From contig NZ_LT906479.1 in assembly GCF_900187015.1 (NCBI RefSeq), positions 1,116,001 to 1,180,000 of the forward strand: DNA of 64,000 bases, given 5' to 3'. A model generated the notes under the pieces. The model was not told where the DNA came from. It searched no databases and saw nothing but the letters and a program-made list of their open reading frames with translations. Source of the DNA: Serratia ficaria (lineage in GTDB: Bacteria > Pseudomonadota > Gammaproteobacteria > Enterobacterales > Enterobacteriaceae). Positions 1 to 8,019 of the stretch are shown in pieces (the first letter of the stretch is position 1; the number at the start of each line of letters is the position of its first letter). A program made the translations under genes and the position numbers.

Positions 1-212
1 AACCAGTTGGTGACCCAGGCGGTATATTGCCAGGCCAGCCAGACGGCGAACCACAACAGCAGCGTCTCCAGCGCGCCGGTGGGCGTCAGGTGATGCAGCA
101 AATAGTGGGAAAGCTGGGTAACGGCAAAAACGTAGATCAGGTCGAAGAGCAGTTCCGAGAACGAAACCGAGGCGCCACGACCATCGCGCACACGCAGTAA
201 GGCTTGCGACAT
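1..212 (-). CDS. LtrA-family membrane protein, N-terminal part only
   Basis: The reading frame begins with ATG at 212 and runs off the left edge of the window, so only about 70 residues are visible. The start MSQALLRVRDGRGASVSF and the following motif SELLFDLIYVFAVTQLSHYL are typical of the low-temperature-requirement A (LtrA) family, a group of polytopic inner-membrane proteins of unknown biochemical role. Two hydrophobic stretches fall within the visible part. An upstream GAAG lies a few bases before the start as a modest ribosome binding site. Family assignment is by recognition of the motif; the rest of the gene cannot be judged. Confidence 0.75.
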   Translation of the reverse strand, partial: MSQALLRVRDGRGASVSFSELLFDLIYVFAVTQLSHYLLHHLTPTGALETLLLWFAVWLAWQYTAWVTNW

Positions 213-522
213 AAGCGTTCTTCCTGAAGTGATAAGTCACAGAAACAGCGTAGCTCAGCGGCGCGCGGCGGGTAAAAAATCTTAAAATCGCGTCAGGTTC
301 GCGCTTTGCGCCAAACCGTCTTTAATTCTTCATAAATTAGGGGTAAGGTTTCAATCATACGGCGCCCCCGGCATTAATTAAGACACACCCGCACGCACTT
401 CCTCCTTATTTTCCTCACAATGATTGATGTTCTTTACGTTGCATGACGTCCGTTTTCATTAATTAGCTGATAATTAACATCACTGACCACGAGCTAATAA
501 ACAAAAACATCTGGAGTCAATC
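213..522. other. Intergenic region with an AT-rich perfect inverted repeat
   Basis: This 310-base gap separates the divergent LtrA-family gene and the small exported protein at 523. It is clearly more AT-rich than its surroundings in the right half. A perfect inverted repeat TTAATTA-5-TAATTAA lies at 459-477, about 45 bases before the downstream start, and another TTAATTAA occurs near 374. No gene is seen. The repeat could be an operator or part of the promoter of the 523 gene; no regulator can be named. Confidence 0.4.
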
Positions 523-807
523 ATGAAACTATTACCCAGCATCGCAGCAGTCCTGATTGCCGCCGCTTCGTTTTCCACCTTCGCCGCGCCGCTGTCGTCG
601 GTAAAGCAGGTCAACAGCGAGCAGGCCAGCAATCTGCAAAGCATCGGCGTGGTGTCGATCTCCGGCGTCAGCGGTTCACCGGCTGACGCGATCCACGCGC
701 TGAAAGAAAAAGCGGCGGCGGACGGCGCCAGCCATTACCGTATTATCGGTCTGGACACCCCCGGGGATTCCAGCAACTGGCGCGGCAATGCGGAAATTTA
801 TCGTTAA
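523..807 (+). CDS. YdgH/BhsA/McbA-type (DUF1471) small exported protein
   Basis: This 94-residue protein has a clean Sec signal peptide (about residues 1-22, cleavage near STFAA-PLSS) and a mature domain of about 70 residues. The pattern SIGVVSISGVSGSPADA followed by LKEKAAADGASHYRI is the hallmark of the DUF1471/YdgH family. That family contains small periplasmic or outer-membrane-associated stress proteins of enterobacteria such as BhsA and McbA. The start is set by CTGGAG eight bases upstream. It stands alone and is followed by a strong hairpin at 858-929. Family members are often induced by envelope or oxidative stress; the role of this one is not known. Confidence 0.85.
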   Translation: MKLLPSIAAVLIAAASFSTFAAPLSSVKQVNSEQASNLQSIGVVSISGVSGSPADAIHALKEKAAADGASHYRIIGLDTPGDSSNWRGNAEIYR

Positions 808-857
808 TTCCCGCGTGGCGCTATATTGCTAACCGCATTAACGCGGTCAATAAAATA

Positions 858-929
858 AACGGCTGTAATAATAATCTGACCATAAGCGATTATCGGCTTA
901 TTTTCGGGTGATTATTACGGCCGTTTTTC
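858..929 (+). terminator. Long hairpin with T-run after the DUF1471 gene
   Basis: The arms AACGGCTGTAATAATAATC and GATTATTACGGCCGTT pair almost perfectly around a loop near 877-908 that itself contains a short inverted repeat (ATAAGCGATTATCGGCTTAT). The second arm runs into TTTTT. It fits a Rho-independent terminator for the 523-807 gene. Confidence 0.75.
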
Positions 930-1026
930 TTGCTGTCTGCCTGCGGACGGTTGCATTTTATTACAACTCTGTCGGTCGCTTTCGGAATCATGTTAATGAA
1001 TACTTAAGAAATTAGGCTCAGATTGA

Positions 1027-1046
1027 GGGGTCTCAACCCCAGGAGG
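1027..1046 (+). promoter_or_regulatory. Hairpin abutting a strong Shine-Dalgarno
   Basis: GGGGT (1027-1031) and ACCCC (1036-1040) can form a short stem whose base touches the perfect AGGAGG at 1041-1046, five bases before the ATG at 1052. Stacking of such a stem on the ribosome site may tune translation. This is an inference from a short stem only. Confidence 0.3.
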
Positions 1047-1051
1047 CCCTA

Positions 1052-1609
1052 ATGTTAAATGCGACCCGGCTGCAACTGAAGAACCACTTTTCCTATCTCC
1101 AGCAGTTTATGGCTTCACCGCGCACCATTGGCACGTTGGCGCCTTCTTCGCCCTGGCTGTGCCAGGCGATGCTGAATCAGGTCGAGTGGACCCGGGCGCT
1201 GTCGATCGCAGAGCTGGGCGCGGCGGACGGCGTGCTCACCAAACGTATTTTGGGGCGCATGCGGGCCGATGCCGCGCTGGAGGCGTTTGAGATCCAGCCC
1301 AACTTCGTGCATCGGCTGCGCAATATCGACGATCGCCGGCTGCAGGTGATGGCGCGCTCGGCGGAGGAAATGGAGGCCGATTACGACGTGGTGTTCTCCT
1401 GCCTGCCGCTGCTGTCGATCCCGATCAGGATCAGCATACGCATTCTGCAGCAGGCGCGGCGGCGCTTGCTGGCGCGCAGCGGCACGCTGGTGCTGTTCCA
1501 GTACAGCCATCTGTCGGAAAAGCTGCTGTCGCGCTACTTCCACTGGAAACGCGTGCGGGTGGTGCGCAACTTTCCGCCGGCGTTGGTGTATATCTGCACC
1601 CCGCGCTAG
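1052..1609 (+). CDS. Putative phospholipid N-methyltransferase-like SAM-dependent enzyme
   Basis: The 185-residue protein looks like a compact class I methyltransferase. Residues 20-32 (FMASPRTIGTLAPSS) match the N-terminal signature of PmtA-like phospholipid methyltransferases. The SAM-binding motif I is AELGAADGVLTKRIL near residues 53-67, followed by an acidic position in LEAFEIQPNF, and the motif IV-like stretch DVVFSCLPLLSIP replaces the usual DP/NPPY. The start is fixed by AGGAGG five bases before ATG. It is a single gene between a terminator and a convergent acetyltransferase whose stop codon abuts its own. Substrate is unproven; rRNA-adenine dimethylase-like enzymes share the fold, but the GTLAPSS motif favours a lipid substrate. 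Confidence 0.65.
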   Translation: MLNATRLQLKNHFSYLQQFMASPRTIGTLAPSSPWLCQAMLNQVEWTRALSIAELGAADGVLTKRILGRMRADAALEAFEIQPNFVHRLRNIDDRRLQVMARSAEEMEADYDVVFSCLPLLSIPIRISIRILQQARRRLLARSGTLVLFQYSHLSEKLLSRYFHWKRVRVVRNFPPALVYICTPR

Positions 1610-2071
1610 CTACAGTATTTTCTCCATCACCACCACTTCGCCGTCATCTTGTCGCCTGCGCTCGATAGGCCGCCAGCCCCAGGCGGCATACAGCGCCTCG
1701 GATTTGTCGGTGATCAGGTGCAGCAGGGGGTGATGGCGCCGGCGCGCCTGCCGCACGATTTCCGCTTCCAGCTGCTGGGCGATGCCCCGCCGGCGATGAT
1801 GCGGATGCACAAACACCCCGGCCAGCCAGGGGGACAGGTCCATGCGCTGACGATCGTCGCTTGGCCACAGGCTGGCCATGCCCAGCGGGCGTTCGCCGTC
1901 GACGGCCATCAGCGTCAGGTGGTCTTCGCTTGCCTGGGCGCACAGCAGGAAGCGCTGCCGGGTGCGGTCCAGCGAACCGCCGCGTTGCGACCCCCATTCG
2001 CCAAAGGCCCAGGCGGCGCAAACGTCGGCAAACTGCGGGCACTCGGTCAGCGGGATAATACGTAGGCTCAT
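1610..2071 (-). CDS. GNAT-family N-acetyltransferase
   Basis: The protein has 153 residues when started at ATG 2071, which sits five bases after a perfect AGGAGG (2082-2077); a GTG two codons upstream is less likely because it lies directly on that site. The acetyl-CoA motif A is visible as GVFVHPHHRRRGIAQQL (V-x-P-x-x-RRRGIA), followed by a C-terminal LYAAWGWRPIER typical of GNAT enzymes. The substrate cannot be told. It is transcribed convergently with the methyltransferase gene and has no visible operon partner. Confidence 0.85.
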   Translation of the reverse strand: MSLRIIPLTECPQFADVCAAWAFGEWGSQRGGSLDRTRQRFLLCAQASEDHLTLMAVDGERPLGMASLWPSDDRQRMDLSPWLAGVFVHPHHRRRGIAQQLEAEIVRQARRRHHPLLHLITDKSEALYAAWGWRPIERRRQDDGEVVVMEKIL

Positions 2072-2235
2072 GCACACCTCCTGTTTTTAACGCTCGGGTC
2101 TATTTAAGCGGTTTTCACACCGGTTTTTTAACTTTTTAAAGCCGCAATAGCAGCGGTTTTGCATGCATCTGCGCTGAAACTGCGTGATTCAACAGATTTC
2201 ATCGCGCAGGCATGGGTTGCGATTGAAAGTGCCAA

Positions 2236-2250
2236 TGAGAGTGATTATCA
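2236..2250 (+). promoter_or_regulatory. Candidate Fur box upstream of the siderophore uptake pair
   Basis: TGAGAGTGATTATCA matches 12 of the 14 fixed positions of the 7-1-7 Fur consensus TGATAATnATTATCA. It ends 33 bases before the start of the periplasmic binding protein gene, where repression by Fe-Fur would be expected. No convincing -10/-35 pair could be fixed around it. Confidence 0.65.
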
Positions 2251-2283
2251 TGCGCAGACTGTTTTTTACGTCTTGGCTCAATC

Positions 2284-3399
2284 ATGCGCAATCCCCTCAT
2301 TTTCCTGCTGCTTTCCCTGCTGTTTGGCCTTTTCCCCGCCTTGGCGAAAACGGTCACCGACATTACCGGCCGGCAGGTGGCGGTGCCGGACAACCCGCAG
2401 CGCATCGTGGTGGGGGAAAGCCGCATGCTGTACACGCTGGCTTTGCTGGAGCCGGGCAATCCGGCGCAGCGCATCGTCGGCTGGCCGGCGGATCTGGCGC
2501 GCTACGACGCGCAAAGCTGGCAGCTGTATACGCAAAAGTTTCCGCAGATCGCCGCCATCCCTGTCATCAGCGGCAATAACTTCCGCCAGGTCAATATCGA
2601 GAGCCTGCTGCAGCTGAAGCCGGATCTGGTGATCCTGGCGCGCTATGCGCGGGAAGATGGCGACCAGGATCTGCTGCTGCAGGCGCTCAGCAAGGCTGGC
2701 ATTGCGGCTATCTACGTCGATTTGCGCATCGATCTGTTGCACAACACCGTGCCCAGCGTGCGGCTGCTGGGCGAGGTGCTCAACCGTCAGCAGCGCGCAG
2801 AACGGTTCATCCGTTTCTATCAGCAGCACATGGCGGTGATCCAACAACGGCTGGCGGGCTATCAGGGGCCGAAGCCCAAGGTGATGCTGCATCTGCATCT
2901 GGGGCGGCGCGCCACCTGCTGCACCACCGCCGCGCACGGCAACCTCGGCGATCTGCTGGCCTTCGCCGGCGGCGATAACATCGCCGCCGCCAGCATCAAA
3001 GGGGTGTACGGCGAGCTGAACCCGGAAACCATCCTGACCGCCAACCCCGATATCTATATCGCCACCGGCATGGCCGGGCCGCAGGGCAAGCGGGTCTCCG
3101 ACCTGCGTTTGGGGCCGCTGGTCACCCAGCGGGACGCCGACGCCAGCTTCCGCCAGCTGATGGCCAAACAGCCGCTGCTCGGCAGCCTGCGGGCGGTGCA
3201 AAACCGCCAGGCCTGGAGCATCTGGCACAACTTTTATCTCAGCCCGTACCACGTGGTGGCGGTTGAGATGTTCGCCAAAACTTTTTATCCGGATCTGTTT
3301 GCCGACCTCAACCCGCAGCAGACCTTCAACCAGTTGTACCAACAGTTTTTGCCGTTACCTTTTTCAGGGACCTATTGGAGTCAGTTAGATAATGAATAA
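2284..3399 (+). CDS. Periplasmic iron-siderophore-type ABC binding protein
   Basis: A 371-residue protein with a Sec signal peptide (residues 1-21, ...LFPALA-KT). The mature part starts TVTDITGRQVAVPDNPQRIV, the usual opening of FecB/BtuF-like (cluster A-II) binding proteins, and contains the two-lobe pattern with LLQLKPDLVILA and ETILTANPDIYIA. An insertion LHLGRRATCCTTAAHG carries two adjacent cysteines. No permease or ATPase genes accompany it; instead it overlaps by eight bases the TonB-dependent receptor downstream, so the two are translationally coupled. A candidate Fur box precedes it. Binding of a ferric siderophore or heme-like ligand is inferred; inner-membrane transport must use components encoded elsewhere. 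Confidence 0.8.
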   Translation: MRNPLIFLLLSLLFGLFPALAKTVTDITGRQVAVPDNPQRIVVGESRMLYTLALLEPGNPAQRIVGWPADLARYDAQSWQLYTQKFPQIAAIPVISGNNFRQVNIESLLQLKPDLVILARYAREDGDQDLLLQALSKAGIAAIYVDLRIDLLHNTVPSVRLLGEVLNRQQRAERFIRFYQQHMAVIQQRLAGYQGPKPKVMLHLHLGRRATCCTTAAHGNLGDLLAFAGGDNIAAASIKGVYGELNPETILTANPDIYIATGMAGPQGKRVSDLRLGPLVTQRDADASFRQLMAKQPLLGSLRAVQNRQAWSIWHNFYLSPYHVVAVEMFAKTFYPDLFADLNPQQTFNQLYQQFLPLPFSGTYWSQLDNE

Positions 3400-5503
3400 C
3401 AACAAGCGTCGCTGGCTGAGCGCACTGCCGCTGGCGGCCTGTGCGGTTGCGCCGGCGATCGCGGCGGAGAAAGGGGAAACCCTGGAGGTGGTCGGCCAGC
3501 AAGACGCCGACGGCGTACAAAGCTATCAGCCGCTGACCAGCGTTACCGGCACCCGCAGCGAAACCTACCTGCTGAACGTGCCGCAGGCCATCGACGTGGT
3601 GCCGCCGCAGGTGATTGCCGATCAGGCGGTCAACAGTCTGGATGAGGCGCTGTACAACGTCAGCGGCATCACCCAGGCCAATACGCTGGGCGGCACCCAG
3701 GACGCCGTGATGAAGCGCGGTTTCGGCGATAACCGCGACGGCTCGATCCTGCGCGACGGCGTGCGTTCGGTGCAGGCGCGCAACTTTACCCCGACCACCG
3801 AACGGGTTGAGGTGCTGAAGGGGCCGGCTTCGATGCTCTACGGCATGGGCGAGCCGGGCGGGATGATCAACATGATCACCAAGAAGCCGCAGCTGCAGCA
3901 GCATACCCATGTGGAAGGCTGGGGCAGCAGTTTCAACGGCGGCGGCGGCCAGCTCGACGTGACCGGGCCGCTCGGCACCTCCGGCTTCGCCTACCGGATG
4001 ATAGTCGATCACGACGAGACCGATTACTGGCGCAACTTCGGCCGCAACCGCCAGACGGTGATCGCGCCCTCGCTGATGTGGTACGGCGAAAGCACCACCG
4101 TGCGCCTCGCTTACGAACATATGGAATACCTGGTGCCGTTCGATCGCGGCACCATTATCGATTCGCGCACCGGCAAGCCGGTGAATACGCCGCGCGACCG
4201 CCGCTTCGACGAAGGCTATAACGCCACCCGCGGCGATCAGGACAGCGTCACCCTGCAGATTGATCGGGTGCTGAACGAAAGCTGGAAGAGCTCGCTGACC
4301 TATGCCTACAGCCGCAACAGCTACAGCGACAATCAGGCGCGCGCCACGGCGCTGAACCCGGAAACCGGCGTGCTGACGCGCCAGGCCGACGCGACCGCCA
4401 ACGCCGTCAGCCACGCCAATGCGGTGCAGCTGACGCTCAACGGCGACCTCGACTGGGGCAGCGTCAATCACCAGATGCTGTTCGGCTTCGACTTCGAAGA
4501 CAACCGCACTTACCGCGGCGATATGATCCGCGGCAAGAAAAACAGCGATTTCAACATCTACCACCCGGTCTATGGGCTGATGCCGGCGTCGACCAGCGTC
4601 AGCGCGGCCGACAGCGACCAGCGCGAAAATCTCACCAGCTACGGCTGGTTCATGCAGGACTCCATTCAACTGACCGACAAATGGCTGGTGATGGGCGGCC
4701 TGCGTTACGATACCTTCGACGTGTTCGCCGGCAAGGGGCGGCCGTTCGTCACCAATACCGACAGCTCGGACAGCAAGCTGGTGCCGCGCGCCGGCGTGGT
4801 GTACAAGCTGACGCCTTACGTCTCGCTGTACAGCAGCTATACCGAATCCTTTAAGCCGAACTCTTCCATCGCCACCCAGATCGGCTCGCTGCCGCCGGAA
4901 CAGGGCAAGTCCTGGGAAGTGGGCGGCAAGGTAGCGCTGCCGAACGGCGTTACCGGCACCCTGGCGCTGTTCGACATCACCAAACGCAACGTGATGGTCA
5001 GCGAACTGGTGGATGGCGAAACCGTCACCCGCACCGCCGGCCGCGTGCGTTCGCAGGGCGTGGAGCTGGACGTGGCCGGCAACCTCACCGATTCGCTGAG
5101 CCTGATCGGCTCCTATGCCTATACCGACGCGCGGGTGGTGGACGATCCGGACAATAAAGGCAAGGAAATGACCAACGTGGCGCGCCATACCGCCTCGCTG
5201 TTCCTGACGCAGAATCTGGGATCGCCGGGCCTGTACAGCGGCGACGAGGTGCGCATCGGCGCCGGCGCGCGCTACGTGGGCCGCCGCCCGGGCGACGCCG
5301 CCAACAGCTTCTATCTGAGCAACTACACCGTCGCCGACGCCTTCGCCGCCTATACTATGCCGATCAACGGTTACCGGGTGAAATGGCAGCTGAACGTGAA
5401 AAACCTGTTCGACAAGACGTATTACCCTTCCAGCGGCGGCAATTTGCGCGTGGCGGTAGGGGAACCGCGCGAGGTGGTGCTGCGCGGCAGCATCGATTTC
5501 TAG
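3392..5503 (+). CDS. TonB-dependent siderophore receptor
   Basis: A 703-residue outer-membrane receptor with a signal peptide (residues 1-24, ...PAIA-AE). Next come a TonB-box-like ETLEVVGQ, a plug domain from about residue 50 to 165 (LNVPQAIDVVPPQVIADQ, then RVEVLKGPASMLYG-GEPGGMINMITKKP, the classical plug motif) and a 22-strand barrel that closes with an aromatic C-terminal residue (RGSIDF). The profile is that of ferrichrome/ferrioxamine-type receptors (FhuA/FoxA/FhuE group), but the exact ligand cannot be read from the sequence. The ATG overlaps the binding-protein gene, so the pair forms one iron-regulated operon. The gene ends before a short gap and a GNAT gene. Confidence 0.9.
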   Translation: MNNNKRRWLSALPLAACAVAPAIAAEKGETLEVVGQQDADGVQSYQPLTSVTGTRSETYLLNVPQAIDVVPPQVIADQAVNSLDEALYNVSGITQANTLGGTQDAVMKRGFGDNRDGSILRDGVRSVQARNFTPTTERVEVLKGPASMLYGMGEPGGMINMITKKPQLQQHTHVEGWGSSFNGGGGQLDVTGPLGTSGFAYRMIVDHDETDYWRNFGRNRQTVIAPSLMWYGESTTVRLAYEHMEYLVPFDRGTIIDSRTGKPVNTPRDRRFDEGYNATRGDQDSVTLQIDRVLNESWKSSLTYAYSRNSYSDNQARATALNPETGVLTRQADATANAVSHANAVQLTLNGDLDWGSVNHQMLFGFDFEDNRTYRGDMIRGKKNSDFNIYHPVYGLMPASTSVSAADSDQRENLTSYGWFMQDSIQLTDKWLVMGGLRYDTFDVFAGKGRPFVTNTDSSDSKLVPRAGVVYKLTPYVSLYSSYTESFKPNSSIATQIGSLPPEQGKSWEVGGKVALPNGVTGTLALFDITKRNVMVSELVDGETVTRTAGRVRSQGVELDVAGNLTDSLSLIGSYAYTDARVVDDPDNKGKEMTNVARHTASLFLTQNLGSPGLYSGDEVRIGAGARYVGRRPGDAANSFYLSNYTVADAFAAYTMPINGYRVKWQLNVKNLFDKTYYPSSGGNLRVAVGEPREVVLRGSIDF

Positions 5504-5557
5504 TCCGCCGGCGGTGAAATCTGGTTAAATGGCCGGCCCCGACGTTAAGGAGAACCC

Positions 5558-6076
5558 ATGAGCCTGCAGATTCGTTTGGCGCAGCGGCGCGATATCCCGC
5601 TGCTGATGGCGGTCGAACGCTCGGCGGCGCAGCTGTTCCGCCGGCTGCCTGAATGGCGGTTTATCGCCGATGGCGAGGTCATGAGCGCGCAACGGCACGC
5701 CGATTTTATCGAACGGCGGAGCGAGTGGCTGGCGGAAAGCCGGGAGGGGGCGATCGCCGGATTTATCGCCGTGCAGCCGCAGCAGGCCGACTGGCACATC
5801 GCCGAACTGTCGGTGGCCGATGACTGGCAGCGACGGGGCGTGGGGCGTCAGCTGATCGCCGCGGTGGCCGATGCGGCCAAGCGGCGGGGCGCCCACCGCC
5901 TGACGCTGACCACCTTCGCCGCGGTGCCGTGGAATGCGCCCTATTATCGGCGGCTGGGCTTCCTGCCGATCGAGGAGCCGCAGCTTTCGCCCGAACTGCG
6001 GCGGCACCTGGCCGCCGATGCGGCGCACGGATTCGCCGCCGACAGTCGCTGTGCCATGGAATTTACACTATCGTAA
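5558..6076 (+). CDS. GNAT-family N-acetyltransferase
   Basis: A 172-residue GNAT protein. The acetyl-CoA pyrophosphate loop is AELSVADDWQRRGVGRQLI (residues about 88-106; QRRGVG is the Q/R-x-x-G-x-G motif), followed by the conserved YYRRLGFLPIEEP. TAAGGAG stands eight bases before the ATG. It starts 54 bases after the receptor gene and could be the last gene of the iron operon, though no iron function is implied. Enzymes with this C-terminal layout act on small amines or protein N-termini; the substrate is unknown. Its stop codon lies within the candidate TyrR box of aroL. Confidence 0.85.
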   Translation: MSLQIRLAQRRDIPLLMAVERSAAQLFRRLPEWRFIADGEVMSAQRHADFIERRSEWLAESREGAIAGFIAVQPQQADWHIAELSVADDWQRRGVGRQLIAAVADAAKRRGAHRLTLTTFAAVPWNAPYYRRLGFLPIEEPQLSPELRRHLAADAAHGFAADSRCAMEFTLS

Positions 6077-6089
6077 ATATTGAAATACA
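6072..6089 (+). promoter_or_regulatory. Candidate TyrR box upstream of aroL
   Basis: CGTAAA-N6-AATACA matches 9 of 12 positions of the TyrR consensus TGTAAA-N6-TTTACA and has the invariant G and C at the required 14-base spacing. In E. coli aroL is repressed by TyrR, so the position about 100 bases before the aroL start makes sense. Confidence 0.5.
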
Positions 6090-6191
6090 GGCTGAGGGCG
6101 GTATGATGCAGCATCCACGCCATCGCACGCTCGGTTCGCCGGTATTTCGATATGCAATGCACTCAAGTCACCGTATAAGGGACAACCCGTA

Positions 6192-6716
6192 ATGACACAA
6201 ACCCTGTTCATGGTAGGCGCTCGCGGAGCCGGCAAGACCACGGTAGGCAGCGCGCTGGCGCTGGCGTTGGGCTATCAGTTCGTCGATACCGATCTGTTTA
6301 TGCAGCAGGCGGCGCAAATGAGCGTGGCGGAAATGGTCGAGCGCGAAGGCTGGCTGGGATTCCGCCGCCGCGAGAGCATCGCTCTGCAGACCGTGACAAA
6401 ACCGTCAACTATAATTGCCACCGGCGGCGGCGCGATCCTGGCGGAAGAAAACCGTCAGTTCATGCGCCGGCAGGGCACGGTCATTTATCTGCGCTCCCCG
6501 GCCAGCGTGCTGGCGCAGCGGCTGGAAGAGTACCCCGAGGATGCGCAGCGTCCGACGCTGACCGGCAGGCCGATCGCCGAAGAAATGCGCGAAGTGCTGG
6601 CGGCGCGTGAGGCGCTGTATCAGGAAACGGCGCATCATGTGATGGACGGCACCGGCAACCCGCAGCAGGTGGTGGCGCAGATCCTCGCGGTGCTGCAGCG
6701 CGAAACGGTAAAATAA
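6192..6716 (+). CDS. aroL: Shikimate kinase II
   Basis: A 174-residue kinase that phosphorylates shikimate at C3 in the cytosolic chorismate pathway. The Walker A loop is GARGAGKTT at residues 9-17. The shikimate-binding signatures are [14 protein letters not shown] and ATGGGAIL, and the lid region [10 protein letters not shown] with its arginine is present. The length equals that of E. coli AroL. It is preceded by a candidate TyrR box. In E. coli yaiA and aroM follow directly; here an oxidoreductase and three other genes are inserted before yaiA and no aroM is seen. Confidence 0.95.
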   Translation: MTQTLFMVGARGAGKTTVGSALALALGYQFVDTDLFMQQAAQMSVAEMVEREGWLGFRRRESIALQTVTKPSTIIATGGGAILAEENRQFMRRQGTVIYLRSPASVLAQRLEEYPEDAQRPTLTGRPIAEEMREVLAAREALYQETAHHVMDGTGNPQQVVAQILAVLQRETVK

Positions 6717-6817
6717 ACCCCGCCGCTTATTCCTTTGGGCGCCGCATGGGTGCCCAATCCCCGATCTGCTTTCCCGATGGCGCACAAAATGTTTGTCCAT
6801 GGCGCTTGCCTTTATAA

Positions 6818-6831
6818 ATGATGGGTGTCAT
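6818..6831. promoter_or_regulatory. Probable TetR-family operator, copy 1
   Basis: ATGA-N6-TCAT followed by an AT-rich flank (ATATAA). It lies 24 bases, centre to centre, before a second copy and 58 bases before the aldo/keto reductase start, overlapping a possible -10 (TATATA/TATAAA near 6831-6838) behind a TTGCCT at 6806. The same motif precedes the TetR gene. Confidence 0.5.
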
Positions 6832-6841
6832 ATATAAATAA

Positions 6842-6855
6842 ATGACAATCGTCAT
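6842..6855. promoter_or_regulatory. Probable TetR-family operator, copy 2
   Basis: ATGA-CAATCG-TCAT followed by CTATT. The core is a perfect inverted repeat ATGAC-AATC-GTCAT. It shares the longer string TCATCTATT at identical spacing with the copy before the TetR gene at 7948-7961. Confidence 0.55.
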
Positions 6856-6889
6856 CTATTAACCGTCATCCACGTTATGAGGCACCGGC

Positions 6890-7939
6890 ATGAAATACAC
6901 CACCTTTGGCCGCAATACCGGCCTGCGCGTTTCCGAACTGGCTTTGGGCACCGGCAATTTCGGCACCGGTTGGGGCTACGGCTCGGAAAAACACGAGGCC
7001 AAACAGGTTTTCGACCGCTATGCGGAAGCCGGCGGCAACTTTATCGACACCGCCGACGGCTATCAGTTTGGCCAGTCGGAGCAGATGGTGGGGGAGTTTA
7101 TCGCCGCCGAGCGCGACAGTTTCGTGGTCGCCACCAAATACACGCTGGACGCTTCGCCGGCCGGCGGCATCGGGCTGACCGGCAACAGCCGCAAGACGAT
7201 GATCGCTGCGGTCGAGGCCAGCCTGAAACGCCTGAATACCGATCGCATCGATCTGCTGTGGGCGCATTTCTCGGATAACCTGACGCCGATGGAGGAGATC
7301 GTGCGCGCCTTCGACGATCTGATCCGCGCCGGCAAGATCCAGTATGCGGGGTTGTCCAATTTCCCCGCCTGGCGCATCGCCCGGGCGGATACGCTGGCGG
7401 AACTGCGCGGCTGGTCGCGCATCGCCGGCATTCAGGTGGAGTACAGCCTGGTGGAACGCAGCGCGGAGCGGGAGCTGTTGCCGATGGCCGAAGCGCTGGG
7501 CATGGCCGCGGCGCTGTGGTCGCCGTTGGGCGGCGGCCTGCTGACCGGCAAGTATCGGCACAGCGACGCCGGCCGCCTGACCGGATTGGCGGGCCGGCTG
7601 GTGCATACCGAGCGCGATACCGGGCTGCTGGATGAGGTGCTGGCGATCGCGCAGGAGCTGCAGGCGCAGCCGGTGCAGGTGGCGATAGCCTGGCTGCGCC
7701 ATCGGGCGGCGAAGGCCGCCACCAGCCTGATCCCGATCCTCGGCTCACGCACCCGGGAACAGTTGGACGACACGCTGGCGGCGCTGGCGCTGACCCTCAG
7801 CGAATCGCAGGCGGCGCGGCTGGATCAGATCAGCGCCATCGAGCTCGGCACGCCGCACCGGCAAATTGCCGAAACGCTGGCGCGGGCGCAGGGCGGCGAC
7901 AGCAGCCGCTTCATCCCTTTGCTCGCGCCGCGCGCCTGA
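6890..7939 (+). CDS. Aldo/keto reductase
   Basis: A 349-residue NAD(P)H-dependent oxidoreductase of the (beta/alpha)8 aldo/keto reductase superfamily. The catalytic tetrad is visible: Asp and Tyr in FIDTADGYQFG, Lys in VVATKYTLD and His in DLLWAHFSDN. The cofactor-end signature PILGSRTREQLDDTL is at the C-terminus. The start is the ATG that gives the usual N-terminus MKYTTFGRNTGLRVSELALG. It is followed 80 bases later by a TetR-family regulator, and both genes carry the same operator-like motif upstream. This suggests a substrate-induced reductase under local TetR control, for example for a reactive carbonyl; the substrate is unknown. Confidence 0.9.
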   Translation: MKYTTFGRNTGLRVSELALGTGNFGTGWGYGSEKHEAKQVFDRYAEAGGNFIDTADGYQFGQSEQMVGEFIAAERDSFVVATKYTLDASPAGGIGLTGNSRKTMIAAVEASLKRLNTDRIDLLWAHFSDNLTPMEEIVRAFDDLIRAGKIQYAGLSNFPAWRIARADTLAELRGWSRIAGIQVEYSLVERSAERELLPMAEALGMAAALWSPLGGGLLTGKYRHSDAGRLTGLAGRLVHTERDTGLLDEVLAIAQELQAQPVQVAIAWLRHRAAKAATSLIPILGSRTREQLDDTLAALALTLSESQAARLDQISAIELGTPHRQIAETLARAQGGDSSRFIPLLAPRA

Positions 7940-7947
7940 CCTTTTTG

Positions 7948-7961
7948 ATGAAGGGCATCAT
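7948..7961. promoter_or_regulatory. Probable TetR-family operator, copy 3 (autoregulation)
   Basis: ATGA-AGGGCA-TCAT followed by CTATT, matching the copy at 6842-6855 in both arms, spacing and the 3' extension. It ends four bases before the -35 of the regulator promoter, consistent with autorepression. Confidence 0.55.
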
Positions 7962-7964
7962 CTA

Positions 7965-7993
7965 TTGAGCGGCATAGGAGGATGGCCTAAGAT
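7965..7993 (+). promoter_or_regulatory. Candidate sigma-70 promoter of the TetR-family gene
   Basis: TTGAGC (7965-7970), 17 bases, TAAGAT (7988-7993). The distance to the regulator start at 8020 leaves a short leader with AAGGAG as ribosome site. Confidence 0.45.
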
Positions 7994-8019
7994 GGTGCCT
8001 GATTGATAAGGAGAACAGC

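Noticed and set aside
2159..2617. Short plus-strand frames overlapping the start of the binding-protein gene
   Set aside because: They are out-of-frame shadows spanning the Fur box, with no plausible start or product.
3326..5188. Long open frame (620 codons) on the minus strand opposite the TonB receptor
   Set aside because: It is antisense to a clear receptor gene, rich in His, Arg, Ala and Gly as expected from the complement of GC-rich coding DNA, and has no recognisable domain or ribosome site.
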